A stretch of 64,000 bases of DNA, taken from the NCBI GenBank assembly GCA_965215765.1, contig OZ244118.1, positions 124,001 through 188,000 of the forward strand, read 5' to 3'. The DNA comes from G965212025 sp965215765 (lineage in GTDB: Bacteria; Pseudomonadota; Gammaproteobacteria; Poriferisulfidales; Oxydemutatoraceae). Shown here one piece after another: positions 1-9,682 of this stretch. A program made the translations under genes and the position numbers. The notes beneath the pieces were generated by a model. That model was given only the letters and a program-made list of their open reading frames with translations, did no database searches and was not told where the DNA came from. Position 1 is the stretch's first letter. Every line of letters begins with the position of its first letter.

Positions 1-338
1 TGCGTTTCGATTTCTTCCTGCACTTCTTCGCTAGCCACCCCTTCTGGCAAAATACCCAGAATAGCTTTTTCTCTACTCTGCTTCGCCAAGCCTTCGAGCT
101 TCTGCAACACTCGCACCCTAATCTCTCTTCTCTCCCCTTGCAGGTATTCGCCGTATCTGTTTTTGGAAAATGTTCTCAGCTTGTATTTCAAAAACAAATT
201 ACCGAAAAACCCAACGACTTTAAGGTTTCCTTTTTTGTCAACTCGCAGCTGTTTGCCACTTTCCTCTGCTTTCTGAACAGTTGCCAATGCCCGATCAAAC
301 TCGCTGAGATGTCTGCTGGAATTCCGTATTCCCGTCAT
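1..338 (-). CDS. Partial fourth member of a tandem orphan protein family (N-terminus only)
   Basis: I do not recognise this protein; it is the start of a fourth copy of the family encoded at 549-5407. The reading frame opens with an ATG at 338 and stays open to the window edge (about 112 residues). It shares with the three complete paralogs the opening block (S-x-F-D-R-A-L-A-T-V-Q-K-A), the VDKKGNLK motif at about residue 35, and a basic stretch with Q-K-L-E-G-L-A-K-Q-S-R. An AGGAG-like ribosome binding site lies just upstream of the start. The C-terminal part lies outside the window, so whether this copy is intact is unknown. The gap to the next copy (1803 bp start to start) is longer than between the other copies (about 1630 bp). 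Function unknown. Confidence 0.75.
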   Translation of the reverse strand, partial: MTGIRNSSRHLSEFDRALATVQKAEESGKQLRVDKKGNLKVVGFFGNLFLKYKLRTFSKNRYGEYLQGERREIRVRVLQKLEGLAKQSREKAILGILPEGVASEEVQEEIET

Positions 339-548
339 GTCTTGGCTCCTCTCCTGATTCCCTCTACGCCTAACTCCCTATTCTGGCCGAATTGCCAAGT
401 AATTACCCAGCCAACTTCTGTACGCTGCCCATAAAAGCAGACCGTGGCAAGCACAAAGACATTGTGAGCCCATCCCTCAAGCCTGAAGCACAAGACCAAT
501 GAGCAGGCATTCCGGGCGTGTTCATGGCTCTGGTGACGGCGCTACCCA

Positions 549-2141
549 TCAGGAACCCAACACACTTTGTCTGCGGATACCGCCTTGTCCTCTGGTGAGC
601 CAAGCTGAGTACTGCTCTTGTAGCCAAGAGCCATCAGATCCCCCAATCTTTTCTCCGCCGCCTCCGGCCAAGCCGGATCCTGCAGACGAGATATCTTCGT
701 TACCAGAGTTTGCTGCGGCAAGTCTCACTCTCCCATCCGGAACATGCTTCTCAAAGCCTTCGGGCAAACCCTTTTCCTCATAGTGATATGTAGACCCGCC
801 CAAAGCCTCTTCTGCGGTTGTGGGATTTGATTCTTGCTCATACCCCAGAATGCTGCTCTTCTCCAATGGATCGGGCACAAAATGCCCGTCTTGTACAGCG
901 ACTTGCAGAAGTCCTTTGGCAACATGCCGAGAATCAATCTCTCTCACATTGACATCATCCGAAAAAGTCGGCACCTTCTTCTCGGTAGCTGCCGACGGTG
1001 CAGTCTCTGTCTTGCCCATACAGATATCAAGTGCTCTTCCAACCAGTTTTTTAGATGCAACCAGCCGATCCGGGTGTGCTGAGGAATTCTGAATGGAAAC
1101 CGCCGAGTTCTCGTTGAAAAGCGATTGCAAATGCTCGGGAAGATCTCCTTCCTTGGCAAATTGTGTTTGAACGTCCTTGCGCAAGAAGCAAAGAAAATCT
1201 AGTGCCTTGTCGCTAACACCTTGCTGGGGAAGTGTCTGGCCCAGACGTTTTCGTTTATTGACTTCACCCAGAAGCCGCTTCCCTGTCCGGTCTTTAAAAT
1301 CTGCCTTATTCCACGTCGTTGTACTGGAAAACCTGGGTAGTTTGTCGCCTTCATTATCAAGACGAATGTCAGAACGCAACGCATTGATGACTGTCTTGTC
1401 AGTCTGGTCACTACCCCCGTATTTCTCCAAGTCTATGAACAATTGATCATGGCCACTGGAAAAAAATTGCACCCGATTTTGGGAAGGCTCCGCGAAAGGT
1501 TTCGGAGGCTCATGAAATCCCGTCTGCTCAATAAGTTTATGAGTTTCGGTCGCGAATTTGTAGATCCTCATCGATTTTTGGTAGGAGTTTAGCTGGATTT
1601 TCTGCTGTGGTGTAATCTCTTCACGATCTGCGGGCGGTTTGCCAGGGTCATGAAAATCCGGGCACACCGGTTTTCGGCTATAGGCGGTCGATTTTGAGAG
1701 GCGCAGGAAATCAGTTGCAGCTGCGTTGAAATCCGAGGTGCTAATGTCGTCTGATCGTTCCTTTTTCTCAAAACCGGCTCGGTTCTGTTCTACATATTGA
1801 TCCAGAAAATCATTGAGCGATGCTTTTTCCCTCTCAGGATCCAGGCTTCCCTGACGAGAATTGAGTATCGCTTCTTTCCTGCTTTGTCTCGCCACCCCAT
1901 CAAGTACTTTCAATACTGCCGATCTGACTTCTTTTCTTTCGCCACCTATGTAGCTCTTGTATTCTTTTGCAGAAAAACGATTAATCTTGCGGCGCAGGAA
2001 AAAACTACCAATAGCACCCCGAGATTTCAGGTTTCCCTTTTTGTCAACTCTAAGCTGCCGACCTGAGATCTCTGCTTTTTGAACCGTTGCAAAAACCTTC
2101 TCGTACTCACTTCTCTTCGGGCTGGATGAAAAAATTCTCAT
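549..2141 (-). CDS. Uncharacterised 530-aa protein, tandem orphan family copy 1
   Basis: A 530-residue soluble-looking protein of unknown function. I see no signal peptide, membrane segment or familiar catalytic motif. The start ATG is preceded by GGAGGT at good spacing, so it is probably translated. Blocks conserved with its two complete neighbours are VDKKGNLK (about residue 35), IEQTGFHEPPKPF followed by SQNRVQFFS (about 205-230), LCFLRK with LFNENSAVS (about 315-350), ALDICM, VPTFSDDV with REIDSRHV (about 395-415), and NPTTAEEAL near residue 445. The C-terminus is Gly/Ser-rich and acidic. This copy runs about 14 residues past the point where the others stop, so its stop codon has shifted. 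Blocks conserved between diverged paralogs suggest selection on the protein. A secreted effector is conceivable but nothing in the sequence shows it. Confidence 0.85.
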   Translation of the reverse strand: MRIFSSSPKRSEYEKVFATVQKAEISGRQLRVDKKGNLKSRGAIGSFFLRRKINRFSAKEYKSYIGGERKEVRSAVLKVLDGVARQSRKEAILNSRQGSLDPEREKASLNDFLDQYVEQNRAGFEKKERSDDISTSDFNAAATDFLRLSKSTAYSRKPVCPDFHDPGKPPADREEITPQQKIQLNSYQKSMRIYKFATETHKLIEQTGFHEPPKPFAEPSQNRVQFFSSGHDQLFIDLEKYGGSDQTDKTVINALRSDIRLDNEGDKLPRFSSTTTWNKADFKDRTGKRLLGEVNKRKRLGQTLPQQGVSDKALDFLCFLRKDVQTQFAKEGDLPEHLQSLFNENSAVSIQNSSAHPDRLVASKKLVGRALDICMGKTETAPSAATEKKVPTFSDDVNVREIDSRHVAKGLLQVAVQDGHFVPDPLEKSSILGYEQESNPTTAEEALGGSTYHYEEKGLPEGFEKHVPDGRVRLAAANSGNEDISSAGSGLAGGGGEKIGGSDGSWLQEQYSAWLTRGQGGIRRQSVLGS

Positions 2142-2235
2142 TCAAAACACCTCCGTCTCCTTAATAACAAGCAGGGCATGTTCACGGCTCTGGTGCTACC
2201 CGTCTGGAACCCCCACTCCTTGGCTGCCTTTATCA

Positions 2236-3777
2236 TTAACTTTGTTCGCTGGTGCGCCAAGCCGCATATTGCTCATTTAGCCAAGAGTCACCAGTTACCC
2301 CGACCATTTCTTCGCCGCCACCTGCCTGGCCGGGTTCTGCGAACGAAATATCTTCGTCACCAGAATTTACCGCGGCAGCGATTTTTCCCCCACCCGGAAC
2401 ATGCTTCTCAAAATCTTCGGGCAAATCCTCTACCTCATAGTTATATGTAGACCCGTCCAAAGCCTCTTCCGCAGTAGTGGGATTTGTATCTCGCTCATAC
2501 CCCAGAATTTTCCTCTCCTGTACTGGCGAGGTTTCTAATTGGCCTTCTTTTACAGCAACCTGCAGGAGCCCTTTGTCAACATGGCGCGAATCAATCTCTC
2601 GCACCTTGACGTCATCCGAAAAAGTCGGCACCTTCTTCTCAGCAACTGTCGCTGGCGCAATCCCTGTATCACTCATGCAGATATCAAGTGCTCTGGCAAC
2701 CAGTTTTTTGGACGGAATCAGTCGATCAGGGATCGCCGCGGAACCCCGAACGGATACCGCCGAGTTCTCGTTGAAAAGCGGTTGCAACTGCTCGGGAAGA
2801 TCTCCGCGCTTAGCGAGTTGTGTTTGAACACTCTTGCGCAAGAAACAAAGAAAATTTACCGCCTTGGCACTATCACCTTGCTGGGGAAGTGCCTGTCCCA
2901 GACGTTCTCGTTTTCTGGCTTCTGAAGAAAGCCGTTTCTCTGACTGGGCTTTAAAATCCGCCTGATTCCACGTCTTTTTACTGGAAAACCTCGGCAACTT
3001 GCCTTTTGAATTGAGAGCATGAACATAAGTAACCTCATCCATCTTGTTGAGGATTTCCTCAGGCTGCTCACTACCCCCGAGCGTCTCCATGTCTTTGAAC
3101 GATTGCTCATGGGTCTTGGAAAAAAATTGCACCCGATTTTGGGAAGCCTCCGGGAAAGGTTTCGGTGGCTCGTGAAACCCCGTCTGCTCAATAATTCTTT
3201 TGGTCGCGGCCGTGAGCTCGTAGATTTTCATCGATCCTTGGTAGGACCTTACCAGAAATTTCTGATGTGCTGTAAGCCCTTCCTGTTTTGAGAGTGGTTT
3301 GCCAGGGTCATAAAAATCCGGACACTCCGGCTTTTTGACGTATGTGGCCGTTTTTGAGAGACGCAGGAAATCAAGCACCTCCGAGTTGAACTGTGGGGTG
3401 CTACATTCGGCTGCCCGCAGCTTACCCTTGAGACCATCGTGGCTTAGCTCTATATATTGATCCAGGAAGTCATCAAGTGCTGTTGCCTCATTCTCATGGT
3501 TCAGGCTTCCCTGACGAAAATCCAGTATCGCTTCTTTCCTGCTTTTCCTCGCTATCCCTTCAAGTTTTTCCAATACTGTCGCTCTGACTTGGTATCTTTC
3601 GACATTTATGTACTTCTTGAATCTTTCATCAGAATAACAACTAACCCTGAGACGCAGGAAAAAACCACTAAAAGCACCCCGACATTTCAGGTTTCCCTTT
3701 TTGTCAACGCTAAGCTGCCGACCCGAGGACGCTGCTTTTTGAACCGTTGCTAAAATCTGCTCGTACTCAGTGCGCAT
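2236..3777 (-). CDS. Uncharacterised 513-aa protein, tandem orphan family copy 2
   Basis: Second complete copy of the orphan family, 513 residues. It begins MRTEYEQILATVQKA and so lacks the short N-terminal lead of copies 1 and 3, but the core is collinear: VDKKGNLK, IEQTGFHEPPKPFPE, SQNRVQFFS, LCFLRKSVQTQLA, LFNENSAVS, ARALDICM, VPTFSDDV, REIDSRHVDKGLLQVAV, NPTTAEEAL. The C-terminus ends with a W-L-N-E-Q-Y-A-A-W block shared in form with the other copies. An AAGGAGATGGAGGT leader precedes the ATG. About 90 bp separates it from copy 1, and those 90 bp resemble the spacer after copy 3, so gene and spacer were duplicated together. Function unknown. Confidence 0.85.
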   Translation of the reverse strand: MRTEYEQILATVQKAASSGRQLSVDKKGNLKCRGAFSGFFLRLRVSCYSDERFKKYINVERYQVRATVLEKLEGIARKSRKEAILDFRQGSLNHENEATALDDFLDQYIELSHDGLKGKLRAAECSTPQFNSEVLDFLRLSKTATYVKKPECPDFYDPGKPLSKQEGLTAHQKFLVRSYQGSMKIYELTAATKRIIEQTGFHEPPKPFPEASQNRVQFFSKTHEQSFKDMETLGGSEQPEEILNKMDEVTYVHALNSKGKLPRFSSKKTWNQADFKAQSEKRLSSEARKRERLGQALPQQGDSAKAVNFLCFLRKSVQTQLAKRGDLPEQLQPLFNENSAVSVRGSAAIPDRLIPSKKLVARALDICMSDTGIAPATVAEKKVPTFSDDVKVREIDSRHVDKGLLQVAVKEGQLETSPVQERKILGYERDTNPTTAEEALDGSTYNYEVEDLPEDFEKHVPGGGKIAAAVNSGDEDISFAEPGQAGGGEEMVGVTGDSWLNEQYAAWRTSEQS

Positions 3778-3868
3778 CTCTCAAAATACCTCCATCTCCT
3801 TAACAACAACGTATGACTTGTTCATGGCTCTGGTGCTGCCCGTCAGAATCCCCACTCCTTGGCTGCCT

Positions 3869-5407
3869 TTATCGACTATTTTGTTCACTGGTGAGCCAAG
3901 CCGCATACTGCTCTTTTAGCCAAGAGCCATCAGTTATCCCGCCCATCTCTTCGCCGCCACTGGCCAAGCCGGGTTCTGCAGCGGTAGGGCTCACGCCCTT
4001 ACCCAGGACATGCTTCTCAAAGCCTTCGGGCAAATCCTTTGCCTCATAGTGATATGTAGACCCGTCCAGAGCCTCTTCCGCAGTAGTGGGATTTGATTCT
4101 TGCTCATACCCCAGAATTTTCCTCTCCTGTATTGGCGAGGTTTCAAATTGCCCGCCTTGTACAGCAACCTGCAGGAGCCCTTTGTCAACATGGCGCGAAT
4201 CAATCTCTCGCACCTTGACGTCATCTGAAAAAGTCGGCACCTGCCTCTCAGCAGTTGGAGGCGGCGCAACCCCTGTATCGCCCATGCAGATATCAAGTGC
4301 TCTGGCAACCAGTTTTTTGGACGGAATCAGTCGATCCGGGCGCGACGAGGAACCCTGAACGGATACCGCCGAGTTCTCGTTGAAAAGCGGTTGCAACTGC
4401 TCGGAAAGATCTCCGCCCTCAGCGAGTTGTGTTTGAACATTCTTGCGCAAGAAACAAAGAAAATTTACCGTCCTGGCACTAATGTCCTGCTGGGGAAGCG
4501 CCTGTCCCAGACGTCCTCGCTTATTGACTTCGCCTGAAACCCGTTTCTCTGACTGGGCTTTAAAATCTGCCTGATTCCACTTCTTTCTACTGGAAAACCG
4601 TGGTTCCATTTTAGCATCGTGAGCATCATCAAAAGTAACAGTCTCCATCGCGCCGAGGACATAACCAGGTGCGTCACTGCCCCCGAATTCCTCTATTTCT
4701 CTAAACATGGTCACCCGATCCCCGGAAAAAAATTGCACTCGATTTTGGGAAGCCTCCGGGAAAGGTTTCGGAGGCTCGTGAAAACCCGTCTGCTCAATAA
4801 TTCTTTTGGTCGCGGCTGCGAGCTCGTAGATGGTCATCGATTTTTGGTAGGACGCTAATTGGGTTTTCTGATGCGATGCAAGCCCTTCACGATTTGCGAG
4901 TGGTTTGCCGGGGTCATAAAAATCCGGACTCTCTGGCTTTCGGCTGTATGTGGCCGATTTTGAGAGACTCAGGAATTTAACTACCGCCGAGTTGAACCGT
5001 GAATTGTCAAAGTCGTCTGCCAGCTCATTTTTCTCGTAACTTTCCTGCCTAAGTTCTATATAGTGATCCAGGAAACCATCAAGTGCTGCCCCTTCTTTCT
5101 CAGGATCCAGACTTCCCTGATGAGAATTCAGTATCGCGTCTTTCCTGCTTTGCCTCGCTACCCCTTCAAGTTTTTTCAATACTGCCGATCTGACTTCGTT
5201 TCTTTCGCCACCTTTGAACTTCTTGTATCCTTTTTCAGAATAACAACTAACCCTGAGGCGCAGGATAAAATTACTAAAAACACCCCGACTTTTCAGGTTT
5301 CCCTTTTTGTCAACGATAAGCTGTCGACCCGAAGTCGCTGCTTTTTGAACCGTTGCAAAAGCCTTCTCGTACTCACTTTTCTTCGGGGCAGATGCAAAAA
5401 GTCTCAC
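3869..5407 (-). CDS. Uncharacterised 512-aa protein, tandem orphan family copy 3
   Basis: Third complete copy, 512 residues. The start is a GTG at 5407: the leader GGAGGTATTTTGA followed by GTGAGA aligns base for base with GGAGGTGTTTTGA followed by ATGAGA in copy 1, so this is the same start with an altered first base. All conserved family blocks are present (VDKKGNLKSRG, IEQTGFHEPPKPFPE, SQNRVQFFSG, LCFLRKNVQTQLA, LFNENSAVS, ARALDICM, VPTFSDDV, REIDSRHVDKGL, NPTTAEEAL). The Gly-rich acidic stretch before the conserved C-terminal W-x-x-E-Q-Y-x-A-W block is shorter than in copies 1 and 2. It is the first of the cluster to be transcribed unless each gene has its own promoter. No function can be assigned. 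Confidence 0.85.
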   Translation of the reverse strand: MRLFASAPKKSEYEKAFATVQKAATSGRQLIVDKKGNLKSRGVFSNFILRLRVSCYSEKGYKKFKGGERNEVRSAVLKKLEGVARQSRKDAILNSHQGSLDPEKEGAALDGFLDHYIELRQESYEKNELADDFDNSRFNSAVVKFLSLSKSATYSRKPESPDFYDPGKPLANREGLASHQKTQLASYQKSMTIYELAAATKRIIEQTGFHEPPKPFPEASQNRVQFFSGDRVTMFREIEEFGGSDAPGYVLGAMETVTFDDAHDAKMEPRFSSRKKWNQADFKAQSEKRVSGEVNKRGRLGQALPQQDISARTVNFLCFLRKNVQTQLAEGGDLSEQLQPLFNENSAVSVQGSSSRPDRLIPSKKLVARALDICMGDTGVAPPPTAERQVPTFSDDVKVREIDSRHVDKGLLQVAVQGGQFETSPIQERKILGYEQESNPTTAEEALDGSTYHYEAKDLPEGFEKHVLGKGVSPTAAEPGLASGGEEMGGITDGSWLKEQYAAWLTSEQNSR

Positions 5408-5523
5408 TCAAAATACCTCCATCTCCTTAATAACGCCATGTTGTATATTCTACAGGATTTGCCACTTACATTCAAAAAGACGAGAAATAGTCAGCGGCTC
5501 GCCTACGGGGGACGGGAAAGAAT

Positions 5524-6066
5524 ATGAAGCGATACTCACGAAGGCCTTTTTCTGAATGGCTTCAGGTGCTTCTCGGGACTAAGCTATCGCCAACCAGAAC
5601 AACTCTTGCGGTCGGTAAAGAAGCACCAGACTTCTTTTTGGCTGACCAGGAAAATAACAGACACAAGCTGGCGCACTATCGAGGGAAATGGCTACTGTTG
5701 TATTTTTACCCAAGAGATGACACTCCGGGTTGCACCACGGAAGCCTGCGCTCTGAGCGACTTCATCGTCAAAATCCGGGAACTTGGCGCATGCGTCGTCG
5801 GCATCAGCACGGATGACGTACGAAGCCATGCAAGATTCGCAAAAAAATACACCTTGCGGTTTCCGTTGCTGGCAGACACCGACGGCGAGGTTGCCAAAGC
5901 CTACAACAGCCTTTGGAGACTCCCCTTTTTCAAGATCGCCAAACGCCACACTTTCATCATTTCTCCTGATTCACGAGTGGCGAAAATCTATCGCCACGTG
6001 AACCCTAAAACGCACGACAAAATATTGGTGGCGGAACTGGAGCGGCTGATTGATCTGAGGGAATAA
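5524..6066 (+). CDS. bcp: Peroxiredoxin, BCP/PrxQ type
   Basis: Thiol peroxidase that reduces hydrogen peroxide and organic hydroperoxides in the cytoplasm, usually recycled by thioredoxin. The active-site block T-P-G-C-T-T-E-A-C carries the peroxidatic Cys at residue 70 and the likely resolving Cys at 75, the atypical 2-Cys arrangement of this subfamily. It is followed by the expected G-I-S-T-D-D and a F-P-L-L-A-D block. At 180 residues it is longer than the usual 150-160, because of about 22 basic N-terminal residues before the conserved core. No internal start looks better, so the extension may be real. The gene stands alone, divergent from the orphan family and convergent with nrdA. Confidence 0.9.
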   Translation: MKRYSRRPFSEWLQVLLGTKLSPTRTTLAVGKEAPDFFLADQENNRHKLAHYRGKWLLLYFYPRDDTPGCTTEACALSDFIVKIRELGACVVGISTDDVRSHARFAKKYTLRFPLLADTDGEVAKAYNSLWRLPFFKIAKRHTFIISPDSRVAKIYRHVNPKTHDKILVAELERLIDLRE

Positions 6067-6210
6067 GCCCCGCTCACGCCAAGAGTGGCGTACGGGTGCA
6101 GTTTCTTCACTGTCACCCGGTTGACAGGAAGGAGGCTAAAGAGACGTTCAGCCTCTATTGACTGGTGCCGGAGATAAAGTTCGGCAAAATTGACGGACAG
6201 TTGAAACCGT

Positions 6211-9027
6211 TTATTCGCAGGCTTCGCACTCCCCGTCAAGGGCGCAATTCAAGGCAGCACTCAAGTGCCCAGGCACTGCGTTCAATTTGCTTTCGTATCC
6301 CTCAACCGTACTGGCCTCGACATCCGAAGCACCCAGAGACCGCAAATAATATGTTGTTTTCAATCCTTTGACCCAGGCAAAGCGGTATAAAGCGTCCATT
6401 TTCTTGCCCGAGGGTTTGTCCATGTACAGATTCAGAGACTGGGACTGATCAATCCATTTTTGCCTCCGGGCTGCTGCCTCAACCAGCCAGAAAGGATCTG
6501 CCTCAAAAGCCGTGGGGTATAGTTTCTTCAAGCTCTCCGGCACCCTTTCTATTTTCCGGACACTCCCGTTGTAATACTTCAAGTCATTCATCATGACATC
6601 ATCCCAAAGGCTCAAGACTTTAAGGTCTTTTACCAAGTACTCATTCACGACCGTGAATTCACCCGACAAATTGGACTTCACGAACAGGTGCTGATAGGTC
6701 GGTTCAACACTTTGCGTAACGCCACATATATTGGAAATCGTCGCAGTTGGGGCTATCGCCAAAGTATTTGAATTGCGCATTCCGCTACTTTTGATTTTCT
6801 CCCGTAATGTGTCCCAGTCAAGCGTGCTGGTGCTATCTGTTTCCAGGTGGCCATTTCGTTCTTTGGCAAGCAATTTCAGAGAGTCGACAGGCAAAATGCC
6901 CTGATCCCATAAGGATCCACTGTAACTGGGGTACGAGCCGCGTTCACTGGCCAGACCCGCAGAAGCCTCTATGGCGTAGTAGCTGACAAGCTCCATGGAG
7001 CGATCCGCAAATTCCACTGCCGCTTCTGTGTCAAGAGGGATACGCAATTGATAAAGAGTGTCCTGAAAACCCATCAATCCCAACCCCACAGGCCTGTGTT
7101 TCATATTGGAAGTCTCGGCTTTGGAGACGCTGTAGTAATTGATGTCAATCACATTATCCAACATCCGCATCGCTCCCTGTATTGTTTCCTGCAACTTTTC
7201 AGCGTCAAGATTCCCTTCCTTGATGTGCGAAGACAGGTTTACCGAACCGAGATTACAAACCGCAATTTCTTCGTCGGAGGTGTTTAGCGTAATTTCCGTG
7301 CAAAGATTCGAGGAATGAACGACTCCCACGTGGCCTTGTGGAGATCGAATGTTGCAGGGATCCTTGAAAGTAATCCACGGGTGACCGGTTTCGTACAGCA
7401 TGCCGAGCATTTTGCGCCACAGACTCACGGCACCAATGGTTCTGTGATTTTTGATCCTCCCTTCCTTGGCTTCCTGTTCGTAAAACTGATACCGTGTAAC
7501 GAAAGCTCGACCGTAAAGTTCGTGCAGATCGGGAGTGTCCGCCGGGGAAAAAAGCGTCCAGTTCCCATCTTCCGTCACTCGCTGCATAAACAAATCCGGA
7601 ATCCAGTTGGCCGTGTTCATGTCGTGGGTTCGCCGCCGGTCGTCTCCGCTGTTTTTTCGCAGTTCGAGAAATTCTTCAATATCCAGGTGCCAGGTTTCCA
7701 AATAAGCACACACCGCACCTTTGCGTTTGCCCCCTTGGTTGACTGCCACCGCAGTATCGTTTACCACTTTCAGAAAGGGCACGACCCCTTGGGATTTTCC
7801 ATTCGTGCTTTTGATCCTGGAACCCAGCGCGCGTACCGCTGACCAGTCATTGCCCAATCCGCCAGCATATTTGGAGAGCAGCGCGTTGTCTCGCATGGCA
7901 GTGTAGATGCCATGCAGATCGTCTGGCACAGTGGTCAGGTAACAGGATGACAATTGGGAACGCCGGGTTCCGGCATTAAACAAGGTGGGGGTGGAGCTCA
8001 TAAACCTGAAGGAAGACAGCAGTTCGTAAAACTCGATTGCGCGTTTCTCACGATCTGCTTCACGAGAGGCCAAACCCATCGCCACGCGCATGAACATCGC
8101 TTGTGGCAACTCAAAGCGCACATCCTCAGAATGGAAAAAATAGCGGTCATAGAGCGTTTGCAGACCGAGAAAAGTGAAGCTGAGGTCACGCCCCGGATCC
8201 AGTGCTTTTCCGAGGTGCTCAATATCATAGTCAAGCAGCTTCGGATCCAGTAATTCCAGCTCACAGGCACGCTTCATGTACGCCACAAAGTACTCCGGAT
8301 AACGTTGCCGCATCTGCTCCCCGGCAAGTTGTTCTGCTTTGCCAAACAGAAAAGAAAAGGCTTCTGTCCGCAACTTGTCCATCAGGAGCCTCGCGCACAC
8401 CCGCGAGTAATTTGGCTCTCGCTCAATCAGCGGACGCACACTCATCAATAAGACCGAGTTGATGTCCGCCTCAGCCATACCATCATAGAGGGCAGCGATG
8501 ACTTCATTGAAGATGAAGTCGGGATCGGTATCTTCTATTCCTTCACAGGCTTCCGCCAAAAGTTCTTTCAATCGCTCCAGATCCAAAGACTTGGTTTGTC
8601 CATTCGAACCCACGACTTGCAAATTTTGTGTGCCAACATCAGGCTTCGCAGTCTGTTGCCCTCTTTCTTTCGCGCGCGCTTCCCTGTACAGCACGTATTC
8701 TCGCGCCACCCGGTGGTGCTCGTTGCGCATCAGCGCCAGTTCCACGAGATCCTGAATATGCTCGATATGAAAGGTGCCGCCTTCTGGCCGGCTTTTGCTT
8801 AGCGCTGCGGTAACTTCGCGTGTCAAGCTCTCTGCGATTTCACGAATCCTGGGGGATGCCGCCGCGTTGCCCTTTTCCACTGCAAGAAACGCCTTGCTGA
8901 TGGCAACAAAAATCTTGCTTTTATCAAAGGGGGTGATTTTCTTGTTGCGACGAATCACCCGGCACACGCCCGGTTCGGTCGCCATTACTTCAACCTCCAG
9001 CAAGGATCTGTCTCCAACTATTTCCAT
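6211..9027 (-). CDS. nrdA: Ribonucleoside-diphosphate reductase, class I alpha subunit
   Basis: Large catalytic subunit of aerobic class I ribonucleotide reductase, which converts NDPs to dNDPs together with a radical-generating beta subunit. An N-terminal ATP-cone (about residues 20-120, starting C-R-V-I-R-R-N) provides allosteric control. The catalytic core shows the redox Cys in S-S-C-Y-L (about 362), the N-L-C-T-E block with catalytic Cys 576 and Glu 578, and the partner Cys in A-V-C-N-L-G (about 591). The C-terminal tail C-x(6)-C-E-A-C-E carries the shuttle cysteines. I place the start at the ATG at 9027 because AAGGAG lies 8 nt upstream; a GTG two codons earlier is also possible. The beta-subunit gene nrdB, often adjacent, is not in the window. 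Confidence 0.95.
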   Translation of the reverse strand: MEIVGDRSLLEVEVMATEPGVCRVIRRNKKITPFDKSKIFVAISKAFLAVEKGNAAASPRIREIAESLTREVTAALSKSRPEGGTFHIEHIQDLVELALMRNEHHRVAREYVLYREARAKERGQQTAKPDVGTQNLQVVGSNGQTKSLDLERLKELLAEACEGIEDTDPDFIFNEVIAALYDGMAEADINSVLLMSVRPLIEREPNYSRVCARLLMDKLRTEAFSFLFGKAEQLAGEQMRQRYPEYFVAYMKRACELELLDPKLLDYDIEHLGKALDPGRDLSFTFLGLQTLYDRYFFHSEDVRFELPQAMFMRVAMGLASREADREKRAIEFYELLSSFRFMSSTPTLFNAGTRRSQLSSCYLTTVPDDLHGIYTAMRDNALLSKYAGGLGNDWSAVRALGSRIKSTNGKSQGVVPFLKVVNDTAVAVNQGGKRKGAVCAYLETWHLDIEEFLELRKNSGDDRRRTHDMNTANWIPDLFMQRVTEDGNWTLFSPADTPDLHELYGRAFVTRYQFYEQEAKEGRIKNHRTIGAVSLWRKMLGMLYETGHPWITFKDPCNIRSPQGHVGVVHSSNLCTEITLNTSDEEIAVCNLGSVNLSSHIKEGNLDAEKLQETIQGAMRMLDNVIDINYYSVSKAETSNMKHRPVGLGLMGFQDTLYQLRIPLDTEAAVEFADRSMELVSYYAIEASAGLASERGSYPSYSGSLWDQGILPVDSLKLLAKERNGHLETDSTSTLDWDTLREKIKSSGMRNSNTLAIAPTATISNICGVTQSVEPTYQHLFVKSNLSGEFTVVNEYLVKDLKVLSLWDDVMMNDLKYYNGSVRKIERVPESLKKLYPTAFEADPFWLVEAAARRQKWIDQSQSLNLYMDKPSGKKMDALYRFAWVKGLKTTYYLRSLGASDVEASTVEGYESKLNAVPGHLSAALNCALDGECEACE

Positions 9028-9033
9028 GGGCAC

Positions 9034-9682
9034 GACTCCTTCAGAAAAAACGACGCCTGCGAGATGCTACCCGCCTCAAGGGAGGTTGACAAGCTGTTCC
9101 CGTACGCGAACAAGAGTCGTACTGCAGAAGGAGCCACGACGGGCGAAAGGCGTTTGGAGGATTCATAGTATTCCTGAATATGCGGCATGAAGAAGTGAAA
9201 CGCAAAGGGCAAAGGCTCAAGCGGCGGATGTTCCCGCCCAGCGGCTGATGTCCCGCATCCAGTGTGCGGTTATTGCGGCGGGAACGCCAAGCTATCCACA
9301 GTTTTATCAGCAAGAACGCTCAGCACTTACCACACACGGCACACGCTCTCCTCTGCTGTTTCAATCAAGATGACGATGAGGGAAAGCCTTGGCAGAGGAA
9401 GCAATGACGGCGCGCGCGTTTGCCGACTGTTGGAGCCGTGCCATGAGGAGCTTGTAAATAAACAGGCTGAACAAGACTCCGAAAACCCGCGATATTTCCT
9501 TAACAGAACCGGTGTAAATCGAAACTGCCAAGAAACTGTTGAAAAGACCTCCTGGGCAACGTTGTATATAAGCCCCGGAAGAAATACCCGGTCACACAAG
9601 CCTGCGACCGGGCGACAAGAAAGCGGTTCAAATCGTATTTATATACGACAGCTCTGCATTTTGAGCACCCGCCGGTGCTCCT
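9034..9682. other. 650-bp non-coding stretch between nrdA and the nuclease gene
   Basis: No convincing gene is visible; overlapping open frames on both strands have mixed, low-complexity composition. It must hold the nrdA promoter. A sequence CTATCCACA (9292-9300) differs by one base from the DnaA-box consensus and lies about 265 bp upstream of nrdA. A 6-bp inverted repeat TCGTAT-TTAT-ATACGA sits at 9633-9648, just downstream of the next gene's stop codon. Confidence 0.5.
9633..9648. promoter_or_regulatory. Inverted repeat TCGTAT-N4-ATACGA
   Basis: Perfect 6-bp arms around TTAT, 35 bp downstream of the stop codon of the putative nuclease gene. The arms match those of the palindrome upstream of the same gene (10963-10976), so both may bind the same regulator, or this one may act as a small terminator. 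Role unproven. Confidence 0.3.

Noticed and set aside
9292..9300. DnaA box controlling nrdA
   Set aside because: A single site with one mismatch, 265 bp upstream; too weak to annotate as a regulatory site.
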